A DNA stretch of 64,000 nucleotides from TK10-74A sp965263065 (GCA_965263065.1 CBDHGH010000003.1:2232001-2296000), one strand, 5' to 3'. Shown: positions 25,695 through 34,272, counted from the first letter of the stretch. Program-made: numbers and translations. Notes: generated by a model not told the origin, from the letters alone.

Positions 25695-27031
25695 GACGCC
25701 CCCTCCCCCCACACGACGCGCCCGCCCGACACCGTCGCCACGACCGACCCCGCCAGCTCCATGCCCGACAGCGGCGTGTTCTTGCCCTTCGACGCGAAGC
25801 GCTCCGGCGCCACCGTCCACCGCGACGACGGGTCCAGCAGCGCGACGTCGCCCGGCGAGCCGACGGCCAGACGGCCCAGCCCCGGCAGGGCCCGATCCAA
25901 CTCCCAGGCCCTCACCGGACCCGAGGTCAGCCGCTCGATGGCGGTGCCCAGCGACAGATCCCCACGCGCGACCAGCGTGCCCAGGATCCCCCAGGCCGTC
26001 TCGAGCCCGCTGATCCCGAACGCCGCCCGGTCAAACTCGCACTGCTTGTCCGTCACGGTGTGCGGTGCGTGGTCGGTCGCCACGGCGTCGATCACGCCTG
26101 AGCGCAGCGCCTCGATGCAGGCCGCGACGTGCTCCTCGGAGCGCAGCGGCGGGTTCACCTTCGCGTTGGTGTCGTACAGCAGTCCGCCCGGCGGGCCGCC
26201 GACGCCCGTCCCGTTGTGGCCCGCGACGCAGGCGTCGGTCAGCAGCAGGTGGTGCGGCGTCACCTCGGCCGTCACGCGCACCCCGCGCGACTTCGCCTCG
26301 GCCACCGCCTCGCACGACTCCCGCGTGCTGATGTGGCAGATGTGCAGCCGTGCCCCGGCCGCCGCCGCCAGCCGCAGGTCGCGCTCGACGATCGAGACCT
26401 CCGCCAGCGCCGCCTGACCGCGCAGCCCCAGCCGCGTGGATACGACCCCCTCGTGCATCACCCCGCCCTCGGCCAGGCCCGGATCCTCGCAGTGCTCCGC
26501 GATCGGCAGCCCCAGGTCCGACGCATACTCAAACGCCCGCCGCGCCAGCGTCCCCCCCGCGACCGAGTCGCCATCGTCGCTGAACGCGACGACCCCGGCG
26601 TCGCGCAGCTCCGCCAGTTCGGCCAGCCGTTGCCCCGCGCGGCCGCGCGTCACCGCGCCGATGCACAGCACCCGTGCCGGACCGCCGCGCGCCGCCTCCT
26701 GCACCTGCGCGACCACCGCCGGCCCGTCCATCGCGGGCTCCGTGTTGGGCATCGCGCAGATCGTGGTGAAGCCGCCGCGCGCAGCCGCCGCCATGCCCGA
26801 CGCCACCGTCTCCTTGTGCTCCTGGCCCGGCTCGCGCAGATGCGTGTGCAGGTCGACGAACCCCGGCGCGACGATCCGCCCCGCCGCCTCCAGCACCGGA
26901 GCGCCCGCCCCGTCGATGTCCGCTCCCAGCGCCGCGACCCGGCCGTCGCGGATCAGCACGTCGAGCGTCGCATCGACGCCGCTGCCCGGGTCGACCATGC
27001 GCCCGCCGCGGATCAGCAGGTCGCCGCTCAC
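25691..27031 (-). CDS. pyrC: Dihydroorotase
   Basis: A 446-residue amidohydrolase that closes carbamoyl aspartate to dihydroorotate. The metal site HxH is in FVDLHTHLREPGQEHKE. ICAMPNTEPAMD, the HCED segment, LHICHIST and AVATDHAPHT are the other conserved blocks. The form is the long type I dihydroorotase usual in Gram-positive-like operons. GTG start overlaps the pyrB stop by 4 nt. pyrB and pyrC side by side are typical of operons where ATCase and DHOase associate. Confidence 0.96.
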
Positions 27032-28062
27032 GTCGCGACCCCCACGCCCTGCGTCAGCAGGTAGAGCACCGCCATCCGCACCGCGACCCCGTGCGACACC
27101 TGCCGCTCGACCTCGCTCTGCATCCCGTGCGCGACGTCGGCGGCGATCTCGACGCCCTCGTTCATCGGGCCCGGGTGCAGAACCGCCGCCCCCGGCCGCG
27201 CCCGCGACAGCCGCTCGGGCGTGATCTGGTAGCGCCGCGAGAACTCCCGCAGCGAGGGCAGGAACGCGCCCTGCATCCGCTCCCGCTGCAGGCGCAGCGC
27301 CATCACCGCGTCGGCCCCGGCGATCGCCCGGTCCAGGTTCTCCTCGATCGTCACACGCGGCAGCGACAGGTCGCGCCCCGACGCCGGCGGCGCCGCGTTC
27401 AGCCCGGTCGGCAGCAGCGTGCGCGGCCCGACCAGCGTCACGTCCATGCCCAGCGTCGTCAGCGCCCAGACGTTCGACCGCGCCACCCGCGAGTGCTTGA
27501 TGTCCCCGATCAGCACGATGCGCTTGCCCGCCAGGTCGCCCAGCCGGCGCCGCAGCGTGAAGGCGTCGAGCAGCGCCTGCGTCGGGTGGGCGTGCAGCCC
27601 GTCGCCGGCGTTGACGACGTGCGCCTCCGAGTGCTGCGCCGCGACGTACGGCGCCCCCCCGCTGGGATGCCGCATCACGATCACGTCGGCGCCGATCGCC
27701 CGGATCGTCGCCACCGTGTCGATCAGCGACTCCCCCTTCTCGACGCTGGAGCCGCTGCCGGTCATGTTGATCACGTCGGCGCCCAGCACCTTGCCCGCCA
27801 GCTCGAACGACGCCCGCGTGCGCGTGCTGGGCTCGTAGAACAGGTTGAAGACCGTCACCCCGCGCAGCGCCGGCGTCCGCGCGACCCGGCGCTGCAGCAC
27901 CTCCTCCATCGCCTCGGCCGTGTCCAGCACGGCGACGATGTCCTCCCGCGACCACATGTCCACGTCGAGCAGATCCCGGTGTCGCCACGGCATCGGCGCG
28001 CCCTCCGCGTCCGCGGCCTCCGCCGCGCGATCACCCGGCCGCGCAATCCTCGCCACCATCAT
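27028..28062 (-). CDS. pyrB: Aspartate carbamoyltransferase catalytic subunit
   Basis: A 344-residue enzyme that joins carbamoyl phosphate and aspartate. FYEPSTRTRASFELAGKVLG is the carbamoyl phosphate site. GDGLHAHPTQALLD, VLIGDIKHSRVARS and the LHPGPMNEGVEI motif are present. The ATG at 28062 overlaps the pyrR stop by 4 nt, which supports this start over an internal ATG at 27993, although the first 23 residues are unusual. No pyrI is present. Confidence 0.96.
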   Translation of the reverse strand: MMVARIARPGDRAAEAADAEGAPMPWRHRDLLDVDMWSREDIVAVLDTAEAMEEVLQRRVARTPALRGVTVFNLFYEPSTRTRASFELAGKVLGADVINMTGSGSSVEKGESLIDTVATIRAIGADVIVMRHPSGGAPYVAAQHSEAHVVNAGDGLHAHPTQALLDAFTLRRRLGDLAGKRIVLIGDIKHSRVARSNVWALTTLGMDVTLVGPRTLLPTGLNAAPPASGRDLSLPRVTIEENLDRAIAGADAVMALRLQRERMQGAFLPSLREFSRRYQITPERLSRARPGAAVLHPGPMNEGVEIAADVAHGMQSEVERQVSHGVAVRMAVLYLLTQGVGVAT

Positions 28063-28622
28063 TGGCCCCCATCCCAGGCGCGGCCGGTCGCCAGCACCTC
28101 GTCGCGGCCGTCGACCTCCTCCAGCCGCACCTGCACGTCGTCGCCGCGCTGCGTCGGCAGGTTCTTGCCGACATAATCGGGACGAATCGGCAGCTCCCGA
28201 TGCCCCCGGTCGACCAGCACCGCCAGTTCGATCGCCGACGGCCGCCCGTAGTCCAGCAGCGCGTCGAGCGCCGCCCGGATCGAGCGGCCGGTGAACAGCA
28301 CATCGTCGACCAGCACTACCACCCGGTCGTCCAGCGACGCCGGCAGCGCGCTGGGTTGCAGCGTCGGCCGCACCCCCCGCAGCGACAGGTCGTCGCGGTG
28401 CAGGCCGATGTCGATCGCGCCGCGCTCCACCGCCACGCCCTCGAACTCGCGGATGGCCGCCGCCAGCCGGGCCGCCATCGGCGCGCCGCGCGTGCGGATG
28501 CCCACCAGGATCAGCCGGCCCGTATCGGGGTTGCGCTCCACCACCTCATGCGCGATGCGCGCCAGCGCCCGCCGGATCGCGCCCGCGTTCATCACCACCG
28601 CGGCGTCGGGCGGCGCCGTCAT
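28059..28622 (-). CDS. pyrR: Bifunctional pyr operon regulator / uracil phosphoribosyltransferase
   Basis: A 187-residue PyrR. The PRPP-binding loop VVVLVDDVLFTGRSIRAAL is clear, and GRLILVGIRTRGAPMA and LVDRGHRELPIRPDYVGKNLPT are family blocks. PyrR binds UMP and the leader RNA of pyr mRNA. The ATG overlaps the stop of a 29-codon leader ORF by 4 nt (ATGA), and a PyrR-type RNA element lies upstream of that ORF, so it probably regulates its own operon. Confidence 0.95.
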   Translation of the reverse strand: MTAPPDAAVVMNAGAIRRALARIAHEVVERNPDTGRLILVGIRTRGAPMAARLAAAIREFEGVAVERGAIDIGLHRDDLSLRGVRPTLQPSALPASLDDRVVVLVDDVLFTGRSIRAALDALLDYGRPSAIELAVLVDRGHRELPIRPDYVGKNLPTQRGDDVQVRLEEVDGRDEVLATGRAWDGGQ

Positions 28623-28708
28623 CGGCCGGCCTCCCCCTGGTCGCGCGGGGCGGCGGCGAAACGTGCGAAAGGCAGAGTGGAGGTGTGCAGAGGCGCGGAC
28701 TGGCCCAT
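28619..28708 (-). CDS. Leader peptide of the pyr operon (29 aa)
   Basis: An ATG at 28708, 9 nt after AAGGA, opens a 29-codon frame whose TGA overlaps the pyrR ATG (ATGA). The AAGGA is the 3' part of the PyrR-binding motif. Thus the start of this peptide sits inside the RNA element, and translation of the peptide would deliver ribosomes to pyrR. The peptide sequence looks unremarkable (Ala/Arg/Pro-rich end). Whether it is made is untested. Confidence 0.6.
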   Translation of the reverse strand: MGQSAPLHTSTLPFARFAAAPRDQGEAGR

Positions 28709-28753
28709 GCTGTCGTCCTTCCCGGCCTCGCGGGACCGAATTAAAGTCCGTGC
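28693..28753 (-). promoter_or_regulatory. PyrR-binding RNA element in the pyr leader
   Basis: The minus-strand transcript contains GGTCCCGCGAGGCCGGGAAG followed by GACGACA (28711-28737), a close match to the PyrR anti-antiterminator motif UCCnGnGAGGC...AAGG. An outer stem GCACGGAC (28746-28753) pairs with GTCCGCGC (28693-28700) at 7 of 8 positions and encloses the motif, the AAGGA ribosome-binding site and the leader ATG. No transcription terminator follows, so repression is more likely at translation, as described for Mycobacterium smegmatis pyr. Confidence 0.75.
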
Positions 28754-28862
28754 AGCGGTCGTCGTTTCGCAGCCTATCACCGGCCGCCGTCGCCCCGCGC
28801 CCCTATTCTGTCGCCGCGTGTTCCCCTCGACACGCCGCACGTCCACAACTGAGAGGCACCCA

Positions 28863-29378
28863 ATGGATGAACCACGATCGGACGACTTGGCCGGAACGAT
28901 GGCCGACTCTGGACTCACGGATGGCCGCAAGGCTCAGCGCCGATTCTGGACGCAGTTTCTGCGCGACGGGTCGTCAACCCTCTCGGAACTGAGACGTCGC
29001 ACACCGGCGGCGGACAATTGGATGACGTTCGGCATTGGCCGGACCGATATCGAGTTGTTCGCCGTCCACGCGCGAGGAGCGACGAACGGGTTAAAGCTCT
29101 TCGACCACCTCCGCATCGAACTGATCATGCGCGGGGCCAACGGGGAATCCCACTACCGCCAGTTGCACGACAGGAAGGCCGACATCGAATCGTGCCTCGG
29201 ACCGGGCCCAATCACCTGGTACGGCCCGGGCGGCGGCTTCGACTGCCGCATCTACGTCAGCAAGGACGCGCCCATTCGGGACCCCGATCACTGGCGCTCG
29301 CAACACGAGTGGCTCCTCACCTGGCTTCAGAAGTTCGACGACGTCTTCCGCCCCATCGTCCAGGACCTCGACGCGTAG
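28863..29378 (+). CDS. DUF4268-family protein
   Basis: A 171-residue protein with the features of DUF4268: RRFWTQFL, a central DNWMTFGIGRTDIELFAVHARG, IELIMRG, HDRKADIESCLG, ITWYGPGG, and a C-terminal HEWLLTWLQKFDDVFRPIVQDL. DUF4268 domains are often found with endonuclease-like proteins and may bind DNA or be a nuclease partner; the function is not known. It runs divergently from the pyr operon, whose leader is at 28693-28753. Confidence 0.8.
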   Translation: MDEPRSDDLAGTMADSGLTDGRKAQRRFWTQFLRDGSSTLSELRRRTPAADNWMTFGIGRTDIELFAVHARGATNGLKLFDHLRIELIMRGANGESHYRQLHDRKADIESCLGPGPITWYGPGGGFDCRIYVSKDAPIRDPDHWRSQHEWLLTWLQKFDDVFRPIVQDLDA

Positions 29379-29450
29379 CGTCGCCGCCGGCCCGCGCCCG
29401 GCGCCCCGCTACACTCCCCCCAAACCGACCACGATCGCCTAGGCGCATCC

Positions 29451-30161
29451 ATGACCCACCTCCCCGGCTCCCGGCTGCGCCTCGCCGCCGTCCTCCTCCC
29501 CCTCCTCGTCGCCGCCTGCTTCGCCGACGACCCCGCCCCCGCGTCCGACGCCGTCGCGCCGCCCCCCGACGACGCCCCCGCCGTTGACACCACTACCGAT
29601 GCCACTGCTGATAACGCTGCTGATACGGATGGCGACCCCGCGCCGGCCCCCGCGGCCCTTCCGGTCCTCCCCGCCACCCCCTTCCAGAACGACCCCGCCC
29701 TCGAGGCCCGCCTCGATCCCGACGCGCTCGGCATCCCTGGGCGCTTCGTCCGCATCTACCTCGACGACCGCGAGCCCATCCTCTCGCTCGGGCTCGTCGG
29801 CGCCGCCGCCCGCCTCACCTACGCCGTCAGCGCCAGCTACGAGGTGCTCTCCCTCGACCTCCTCCGCCTCGAGCCCGGCGTCGACCCCGAGGCGTTCTTC
29901 CTCGCCTTCGCCGCGACGGTCGCCGACACCCCCGGCTATCGCGGGCTCGACACCGTCGGCGTGCCGCGCAGCGTCGGCGACAGCGCCCGCCACTTCGCCT
30001 TCACCATCGACGAGGACGAGGCCGACGCCGCCGTCCTGCTCCGCGACGACCTGCTCGCCTTCGTCACCTACCGCCGCCCCCCCAACCTCCGCAGCCCCAT
30101 CGACGTCGCCGCCCTGCTGCGCGCCCTCGACGCCGCCCTGCAGGCGCCCCCGCGCGGCTGA
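29451..30161 (+). CDS. Putative lipoprotein
   Basis: A 236-residue secreted lipoprotein. The N-terminus RLRLAAVLLPLLVAAC has a basic start, a hydrophobic core and a lipobox ending in Cys24, followed by about 60 residues of Pro/Ala/Asp/Thr-rich linker. The mature domain, from about residue 75, is acidic with no recognised family. It is followed by a Trm112-like gene on the other strand (9 bp between ends). Confidence 0.72.
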   Translation: MTHLPGSRLRLAAVLLPLLVAACFADDPAPASDAVAPPPDDAPAVDTTTDATADNAADTDGDPAPAPAALPVLPATPFQNDPALEARLDPDALGIPGRFVRIYLDDREPILSLGLVGAAARLTYAVSASYEVLSLDLLRLEPGVDPEAFFLAFAATVADTPGYRGLDTVGVPRSVGDSARHFAFTIDEDEADAAVLLRDDLLAFVTYRRPPNLRSPIDVAALLRALDAALQAPPRG

Positions 30162-30170
30162 TCACGGCCC

Positions 30171-30386
30171 CTACGTCCCGGCGCCCGCCCCCTGCGGCGC
30201 GTCGGCCTGCTGCATCTCCGGCGGCAGCAGGTTGGGGATGCCGTCCTCAATGGGGTAGCGGAAGTCGATCGCCTTCGAGTACAGGTGGCCGCGCAGCACC
30301 TCGTCGCCCGCTTCCTCCTCCACCACCAGCTCGAGCGGCTCCTTCGTCACCGGGCAGACCAGAATCTCCATCAGATCGCGGTGCAT
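30171..30386 (-). CDS. Trm112-like small protein (UPF0434 type)
   Basis: A 71-residue protein of the Trm112/UPF0434 group. MEILVCPVTKEPLEL is the family's opening, and AIDFRYPIEDGIPNLLPPE is the conserved second block. Bacterial members often lack a second zinc-binding pair, as here, where only one cysteine is visible (in LVCPVT). In eukaryotes and archaea these proteins activate methyltransferases; the bacterial role is less clear. Confidence 0.88.
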   Translation of the reverse strand: MHRDLMEILVCPVTKEPLELVVEEEAGDEVLRGHLYSKAIDFRYPIEDGIPNLLPPEMQQADAPQGAGAGT

Positions 30387-30502
30387 CGAGCGTCTCCCCT
30401 CGGTCCCACCCTACCAGCGCGATGGAATGTGGAGCGCACTGCCGCGGCTCCGCTCGCGCACCGGCAAGTGCTACATTGGCGGCGACGGGATGGGAACTGA
30501 GC

Positions 30503-30778
30503 ATGGTCGCACTCTTCGACACACAGAAGGCCGTCGAGAAGCTCCGCCGCAGCGGCGTGCCCGAGGGGGAGGCCGCCGCGACGGTGGAAGTGATGACGGA
30601 AGCCGCCTCGGAGTTGGTGACGACCGATCGCTTGGACGCCGCGGTCGAGAGACTGCGTGCCGAAATCCTCCGCGTGGAGGAGCGCCAGCGCACGGAACTC
30701 TACCGAGCCCTGTTAATCGCCGCGTTCGTCATCATCGGCACGATGACCGCCATCATGACCGCGCTCACTCAACTCTGA
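30503..30778 (+). CDS. Coiled-coil protein with C-terminal membrane helix (DUF1640-like)
   Basis: A 91-residue protein. FDTQKAVEKLRRSGVPEGEAAATVEVMTEAASEL is the short helical domain also found in proteins at 13761 and 14253, followed by a coiled coil (LDAAVERLRAEILRVEERQRTEL) and a hydrophobic tail (ALLIAAFVIIGTMTAIMTALTQL). The DUF1640-like layout is clear, but the family's function in bacteria is not. Confidence 0.78.
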   Translation: MVALFDTQKAVEKLRRSGVPEGEAAATVEVMTEAASELVTTDRLDAAVERLRAEILRVEERQRTELYRALLIAAFVIIGTMTAIMTALTQL

Positions 30779-30893
30779 TCGGAGCGGAGGCGCATTTGGA
30801 CGCCGCCGTGTGCTGTCTTCAGCGTTTCCCCCAAGCTAGCCATGCCGGGCGCACGTACGCTTGCGGAGACCCACCCTCGTGGAGGGAGGAGCG

Positions 30894-31061
30894 ATGATCG
30901 CAGAGAAGTATCAGAAGATCCGCTTCGAGGCCGGCGTGGCGGAGGAACGCGCACGCTGGACCGAGTGGAATCGGCGCCGCTTGGACGCGGAACAGCGCGA
31001 CGAGGAATTCACCGAGCCCCCGCCCGCCAGCGGCGACACCAATGGTGCGCACAATGGGTGA
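30894..31061 (+). CDS. Small charged helical protein (55 aa)
   Basis: An ATG at 30894 preceded by GGGAGGAG. The 55-residue product is mostly helical and charged (MIAEKYQKIRFEAGVAEERARWTEWNRRRLDAEQRDEEF) with a short disordered end. It lies between two genes for DUF1640-like proteins and may act with them. No family is recognised. Confidence 0.6.
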   Translation: MIAEKYQKIRFEAGVAEERARWTEWNRRRLDAEQRDEEFTEPPPASGDTNGAHNG

Positions 31062-31113
31062 CAGGTAGGACGTCATCACCGACGCGACCGATCCCCTCGT
31101 CACGGAGGATTAC

Positions 31114-31227
31114 TTGCGCGAGGCATTCTGTGACCTCCGCGCCGACATCCGCCGCGCGTTCTTCATCCAGACGATCGTCATCGTTGGCTCGCTGACCGCG
31201 ATCTTCGCGGCCCTCACCAAGCTCTGA
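31114..31227 (+). CDS. Short membrane-anchor ORF, possibly remnant of a DUF1640-like gene
   Basis: A TTG at 31114 with GGAGG 5 nt upstream opens a 37-codon frame whose end (RADIRRAFFIQTIVIVGSLTAIFAALTKL) matches the C-terminal helix of the DUF1640-like genes. The same frame also has an ATG at 31054, but an amber codon (TAG at its fifth position) blocks it. The gene may have been truncated by a nonsense mutation, or the short TTG-started product may be real. Confidence 0.4.
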   Translation: MREAFCDLRADIRRAFFIQTIVIVGSLTAIFAALTKL

Positions 31228-31339
31228 TCCGGCCCCCCGGTTGACACAACCCCCAACCCCCGCGATCCTCGCGTCCTAGCACGACTCCCAGATGCGGGGC
31301 CCCAATCGGCCCCGGCAACCGATGGACGAGGTAGCCCGG

Positions 31340-31552
31340 ATGGCCGATGTACGATCCCCCATGGCTGGAACGATTCTCGAGTTGCTCGTCGCCCCCGGCG
31401 ACAGCGTCAGCGAGGGCGACGAACTCCTGATCCTCGAGTCGATGAAGATGGAGATCCCCGTCGAGGCCGAGGAGGGCGGCACCGTCGCCTCGATCGCCTG
31501 CGAACAGGGCCAGCCCGTCCAGGAGGACGACGTCCTCCTCACCCTCGAATAG
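31340..31552 (+). CDS. Biotin/lipoyl-attachment (BCCP-like) protein
   Basis: A 70-residue minimal biotin carrier. ESMKMEI is the biotinylation motif (lysine at residue 36), flanked by APGDSVSEGDELLILESMKM and VEAEEGGTVASI. It is only the biotinyl domain, without the N-terminal part of AccB. Next to accC (13 bp between), it forms a carboxylase half-enzyme. No carboxyltransferase is nearby. Confidence 0.93.
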   Translation: MADVRSPMAGTILELLVAPGDSVSEGDELLILESMKMEIPVEAEEGGTVASIACEQGQPVQEDDVLLTLE

Positions 31553-31565
31553 CCGTCACCGCCCC

Positions 31566-32909
31566 GTGACCGCCCCCTTCCACCGACTCCTGGTCGCCAA
31601 CCGCGGCGAGATCGCCGTCCGCGTCATGCGCACCTGCCGCCGGCTCGGCGTCGCGACGCACGCCGTCTACGCCGACGCCGACGCCAACGCCCTGCACGTG
31701 CGCAGCGCCGACGGCGCCACCCGCCTCGGGCCGGCCCCCGTCGCCCAGTCCTACCTCAACATCGACGCCGTCCTCGACGCCGCCGAAGCCGCCGGCTGCG
31801 ACGCCGTCCACCCCGGCTACGGCCTGCTCTCCGAGAACCCCGACTTCTCCCGCGCCTGCGCCGCGCGCGGCATCACCTTCGTCGGCCCCAGCGGCGACCA
31901 CATCGACCTGATGGGCCACAAGAATCAGGCCCGCGCCGCGATGGGCGAGCGGGGCTTCCCGCTCATCCCCGGCACCAAGGGCAACCTCTCCGACGACGAC
32001 CTCGAAGGCACCGCCGCCCAGGTCGGCTACCCGCTGATCGTCAAGGCCAGCCGCGGCGGCGGCGGCATCGGCATGGCCATCGTCTCGGGCCCCGGCGAGC
32101 TCGCCCGCGCCGTCAAGCGCGCCCGCTCCCTCGCCGGCCGCGCCTTCGGCAGCGACGACCTCTACTTCGAGCGCCAGGTGCTCGGCGCCCGCCACATCGA
32201 GATCCAGATCCTGGCCGACCACCACGGCGCCGTCCGCCACCTCGGCGAGCGCGACTGCTCGGTCCAGCGCCGCCACCAGAAGGTCATCGAGGAGTCGCCC
32301 GGCCCCGCCGTCACGCCCGACCTCCGCGCCCGCCTCACCGGCCGCGCCGTCGAGGCGATCCAGGCGCTCGGCTACCACAACGCCGGCACCGTCGAATGTC
32401 TGGCCGAGCCGCACGGCGACTTCTACTTCCTCGAGATGAACACCCGCCTGCAGGTCGAGCACCCCGTCACCGAGATGGTCACCGGCCTGGACCTCGTCGA
32501 GTGGCAGCTGCGCATCGCCGCCGGCGAGCCGCTCGACCTCCCCGCCGACGCCGCCGACCCCAACGGCCACGCCATCGAAGCCCGCATCTACGCCGAGAAC
32601 CCCGAGACGCTGCTGCCCTCCCCCGGCACGATCACCCACCTTCGCTTCCCGGAGGGCGACGGCGTCCGCGTCGACACCGGCATCGAGTCGGGCGACGAGG
32701 TCACCCCCTATTACGACCCCATGATCGCCAAGCTCATCGTCCACGCCGCCGACCGGCCCGCCGCCCTCGCCCGCCTCGACGACGCCCTCGCCGCCGTCGA
32801 GATCGAGGGCATCAAGCACAACACGCCCTACCTGCAGCGCCTCGTCGCCGACCCCGACTTCCGCGCCGGCAACTACGACGTCCGCTTCACGGAAAAGCTG
32901 CGCAAGTAG
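31566..32909 (+). CDS. accC: Biotin carboxylase subunit
   Basis: A 447-residue ATP-grasp enzyme that carboxylates the biotin of the carrier protein. FHRLLVANRGEIAVRVMRTCRRLG is the classic start, and VHPGYGLLSENPDFS, KASRGGGGIGM, ERDCSVQRRHQKVIEE and EMNTRLQVEHPVTE are present (the last holds the catalytic Glu and Arg). GTG at 31566 follows the carrier gene closely. It may serve an acetyl-, propionyl- or other acyl-CoA carboxylase; which one cannot be told without the transferase. Confidence 0.95.
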   Translation: MTAPFHRLLVANRGEIAVRVMRTCRRLGVATHAVYADADANALHVRSADGATRLGPAPVAQSYLNIDAVLDAAEAAGCDAVHPGYGLLSENPDFSRACAARGITFVGPSGDHIDLMGHKNQARAAMGERGFPLIPGTKGNLSDDDLEGTAAQVGYPLIVKASRGGGGIGMAIVSGPGELARAVKRARSLAGRAFGSDDLYFERQVLGARHIEIQILADHHGAVRHLGERDCSVQRRHQKVIEESPGPAVTPDLRARLTGRAVEAIQALGYHNAGTVECLAEPHGDFYFLEMNTRLQVEHPVTEMVTGLDLVEWQLRIAAGEPLDLPADAADPNGHAIEARIYAENPETLLPSPGTITHLRFPEGDGVRVDTGIESGDEVTPYYDPMIAKLIVHAADRPAALARLDDALAAVEIEGIKHNTPYLQRLVADPDFRAGNYDVRFTEKLRK

Positions 32910-33064
32910 GCCGTCGGCCGCCCGCTCCCCCGTTCCCGAGGGCTTGACGAACTCGGGCGGCTCTGTGAGTCTCGGATCGGAGGCTCTCGCGGCATCGCCG
33001 CATTGCCTTCTTTTCTTTTCCCGCACACAAGCGGGCGAAGCAACCGAGCCCTCCCCCTCCGGTC

Positions 33065-33096
33065 CCCCCTCTCCATCGCTTCAGATGGAGAGGGGG
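33065..33096. repeat. Dispersed palindrome, copy 2 (12-bp perfect stem)
   Basis: Arms CCCCCTCTCCAT (33065-33076) and ATGGAGAGGGGG (33085-33096), 8-nt loop, then TTAGGGGGTCAGG. It sits in the 520-bp gap 32910-33429, which otherwise holds only the hairpin below. Confidence 0.85.
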
Positions 33097-33278
33097 TTAG
33101 GGGGTCAGGTTCCCCTAGACCGCTACGCCAGTGAAGCGGCCGACCACCACAACGCGCAGCCCCACGACACCATCGGCCAGATGCGGCATGTGGCGGCCGG
33201 GTTGGTCGGGCGGCGGCTCACGTAGCGGGAGTTGATCCGGCAGAACACCCGATCCACGGGCAGATGTAGTGGTAGGAT

Positions 33279-33317
33279 TGTGAAGGCCACACCGTAGGTA
33301 GTGGTGCGGCCTTCACA
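33279..33317. terminator. Strong intergenic hairpin
   Basis: Arms TGTGAAGGCC (33279-33288) and GGCCTTCACA (33308-33317) enclose a 19-nt segment that can pair further (ACACC with GGTG). A second short hairpin GCCCGCCGAGGCGGGC follows at 33322. No T run follows, so it is either a Rho-assisted terminator or part of a mobile repeat. Confidence 0.5.
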
Positions 33318-33429
33318 CCTGCGCCCGCCGAGGCGGGCCTGCTCGAAGCACTTCACTCCGAGCATGCCCCCTCAATGTGGCGCTTTCACGCCGATCCCGT
33401 GGATCGGTGTGGGGGGATGGGGGAACTCA

Positions 33430-33678
33430 ATGGCGGATCCGGCGCGCTGGGAGGTTCTTAGAATTGTCGAGGTTCGCCTTGCGGAGACGGGAGAGCCCGG
33501 GACCGTTGGTCTACGCCTGGACTGTTTCCTGGAGCGCTATGGCGACGGGCCGGAGGACGAGCAGCGGCCCGAAGCACCCTTCGACGTGAACCGGGTATTT
33601 CCACTGACCCCAGAAGCAATCGAGACCCTCGCACGAACTCTGCTTGCAGAGATCAATTCAGATGGTCCATCGCCATAG
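33430..33678 (+). CDS. Hypothetical protein (82 aa)
   Basis: An ATG at 33430 follows GGGGGATGGGGG. The 82-residue product has an alternating pattern of strands and helices (ARWEVLRIVEVRLAETG.. GLRLDCFLERYGDGP) and a C-terminal helix (LTPEAIETLARTLLAEIN). No family is recognised. The base composition is a little lower in GC than in the neighbours. Confidence 0.55.
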   Translation: MADPARWEVLRIVEVRLAETGEPGTVGLRLDCFLERYGDGPEDEQRPEAPFDVNRVFPLTPEAIETLARTLLAEINSDGPSP

Positions 33679-33703
33679 ATCCTCCCTGCCGGCAGAGATG
33701 GGC

Positions 33704-34156
33704 TCAGCGCCAGCAGGAGGGGAGCGGCGAGCCGATGCGGGCCGTCTCCCAGCAGCGCTGCGCCTCGACCATGCGGTCGCTCACGATGCTGGCGCGGATG
33801 GGATCGCAGCGCTGGTGCGTCCCGGCCGGCGTGCTGTAGGTGAGGCAGGACTCGAACCAGCTCCCGACGCGGACCCAGCGGGTGCGGGAGAGCACGGTCC
33901 ACTCGGCTGATGCCGCCGGGGCGGTGGCGGCCGGTTCCACGGTGGGCACCGGGGCCAACTCGTCGTCGATGAGCTTCCAGAGCAGCGGGGCGAACGCGAC
34001 GAGACCCGCGACGAACAGCAACAACCCAACGATCGGGAGCGCCCGGCCGACGAACACGCCAAGCCGAGATGCCAGGACCAGCCCGCGATGGAGCACCAGG
34101 ACCCCTTTGCTGCGCCGGAGCGAATCCGCTGCTGACCGATCGGACCAGACGACCAC
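33704..34156 (-). CDS. Hypothetical membrane-anchored protein with Cys-containing C-terminal domain
   Basis: A 150-residue frame with one strong hydrophobic helix (ALPIVGLLLFVAGLVAFAPLLW) at about residues 40-60, then a short Pro/Ala/Thr linker and a C-terminal domain with four cysteines (SCLTYS, QRCDPI, QRCWE and SCWR). This looks like a small extracytoplasmic domain held by disulfides. The GTG at 34156 has no clear ribosome-binding site, so the start is uncertain. The family is unknown. Confidence 0.5.
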   Translation of the reverse strand: MVVWSDRSAADSLRRSKGVLVLHRGLVLASRLGVFVGRALPIVGLLLFVAGLVAFAPLLWKLIDDELAPVPTVEPAATAPAASAEWTVLSRTRWVRVGSWFESCLTYSTPAGTHQRCDPIRASIVSDRMVEAQRCWETARIGSPLPSCWR

Positions 34157-34242
34157 ACGGGAACATACTGCTCCAGTGTGGTCCGAGCCGTGGTCGTAGC
34201 CGGGGCAGTATCAGGAAGCGCGACGGGGACGTCAACCGGAGG

Positions 34243-34270
34243 GATGGAGCGGGGGTAAGGGGGTGAGGCC
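34243..34270. repeat. Dispersed palindrome, half copy (copy 3)
   Basis: Only the right half and its tail are present (GATGGAGCGGGGGTAAGGGG then GTGAGG). It lies next to the stop of the thioesterase gene. Confidence 0.6.
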
Positions 34271-34272
34271 CC

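Noticed and set aside
33123..33365. 80-codon minus-strand frame in the gap before 33430
   Set aside because: It crosses a strong hairpin and has no ribosome-binding site or domain.
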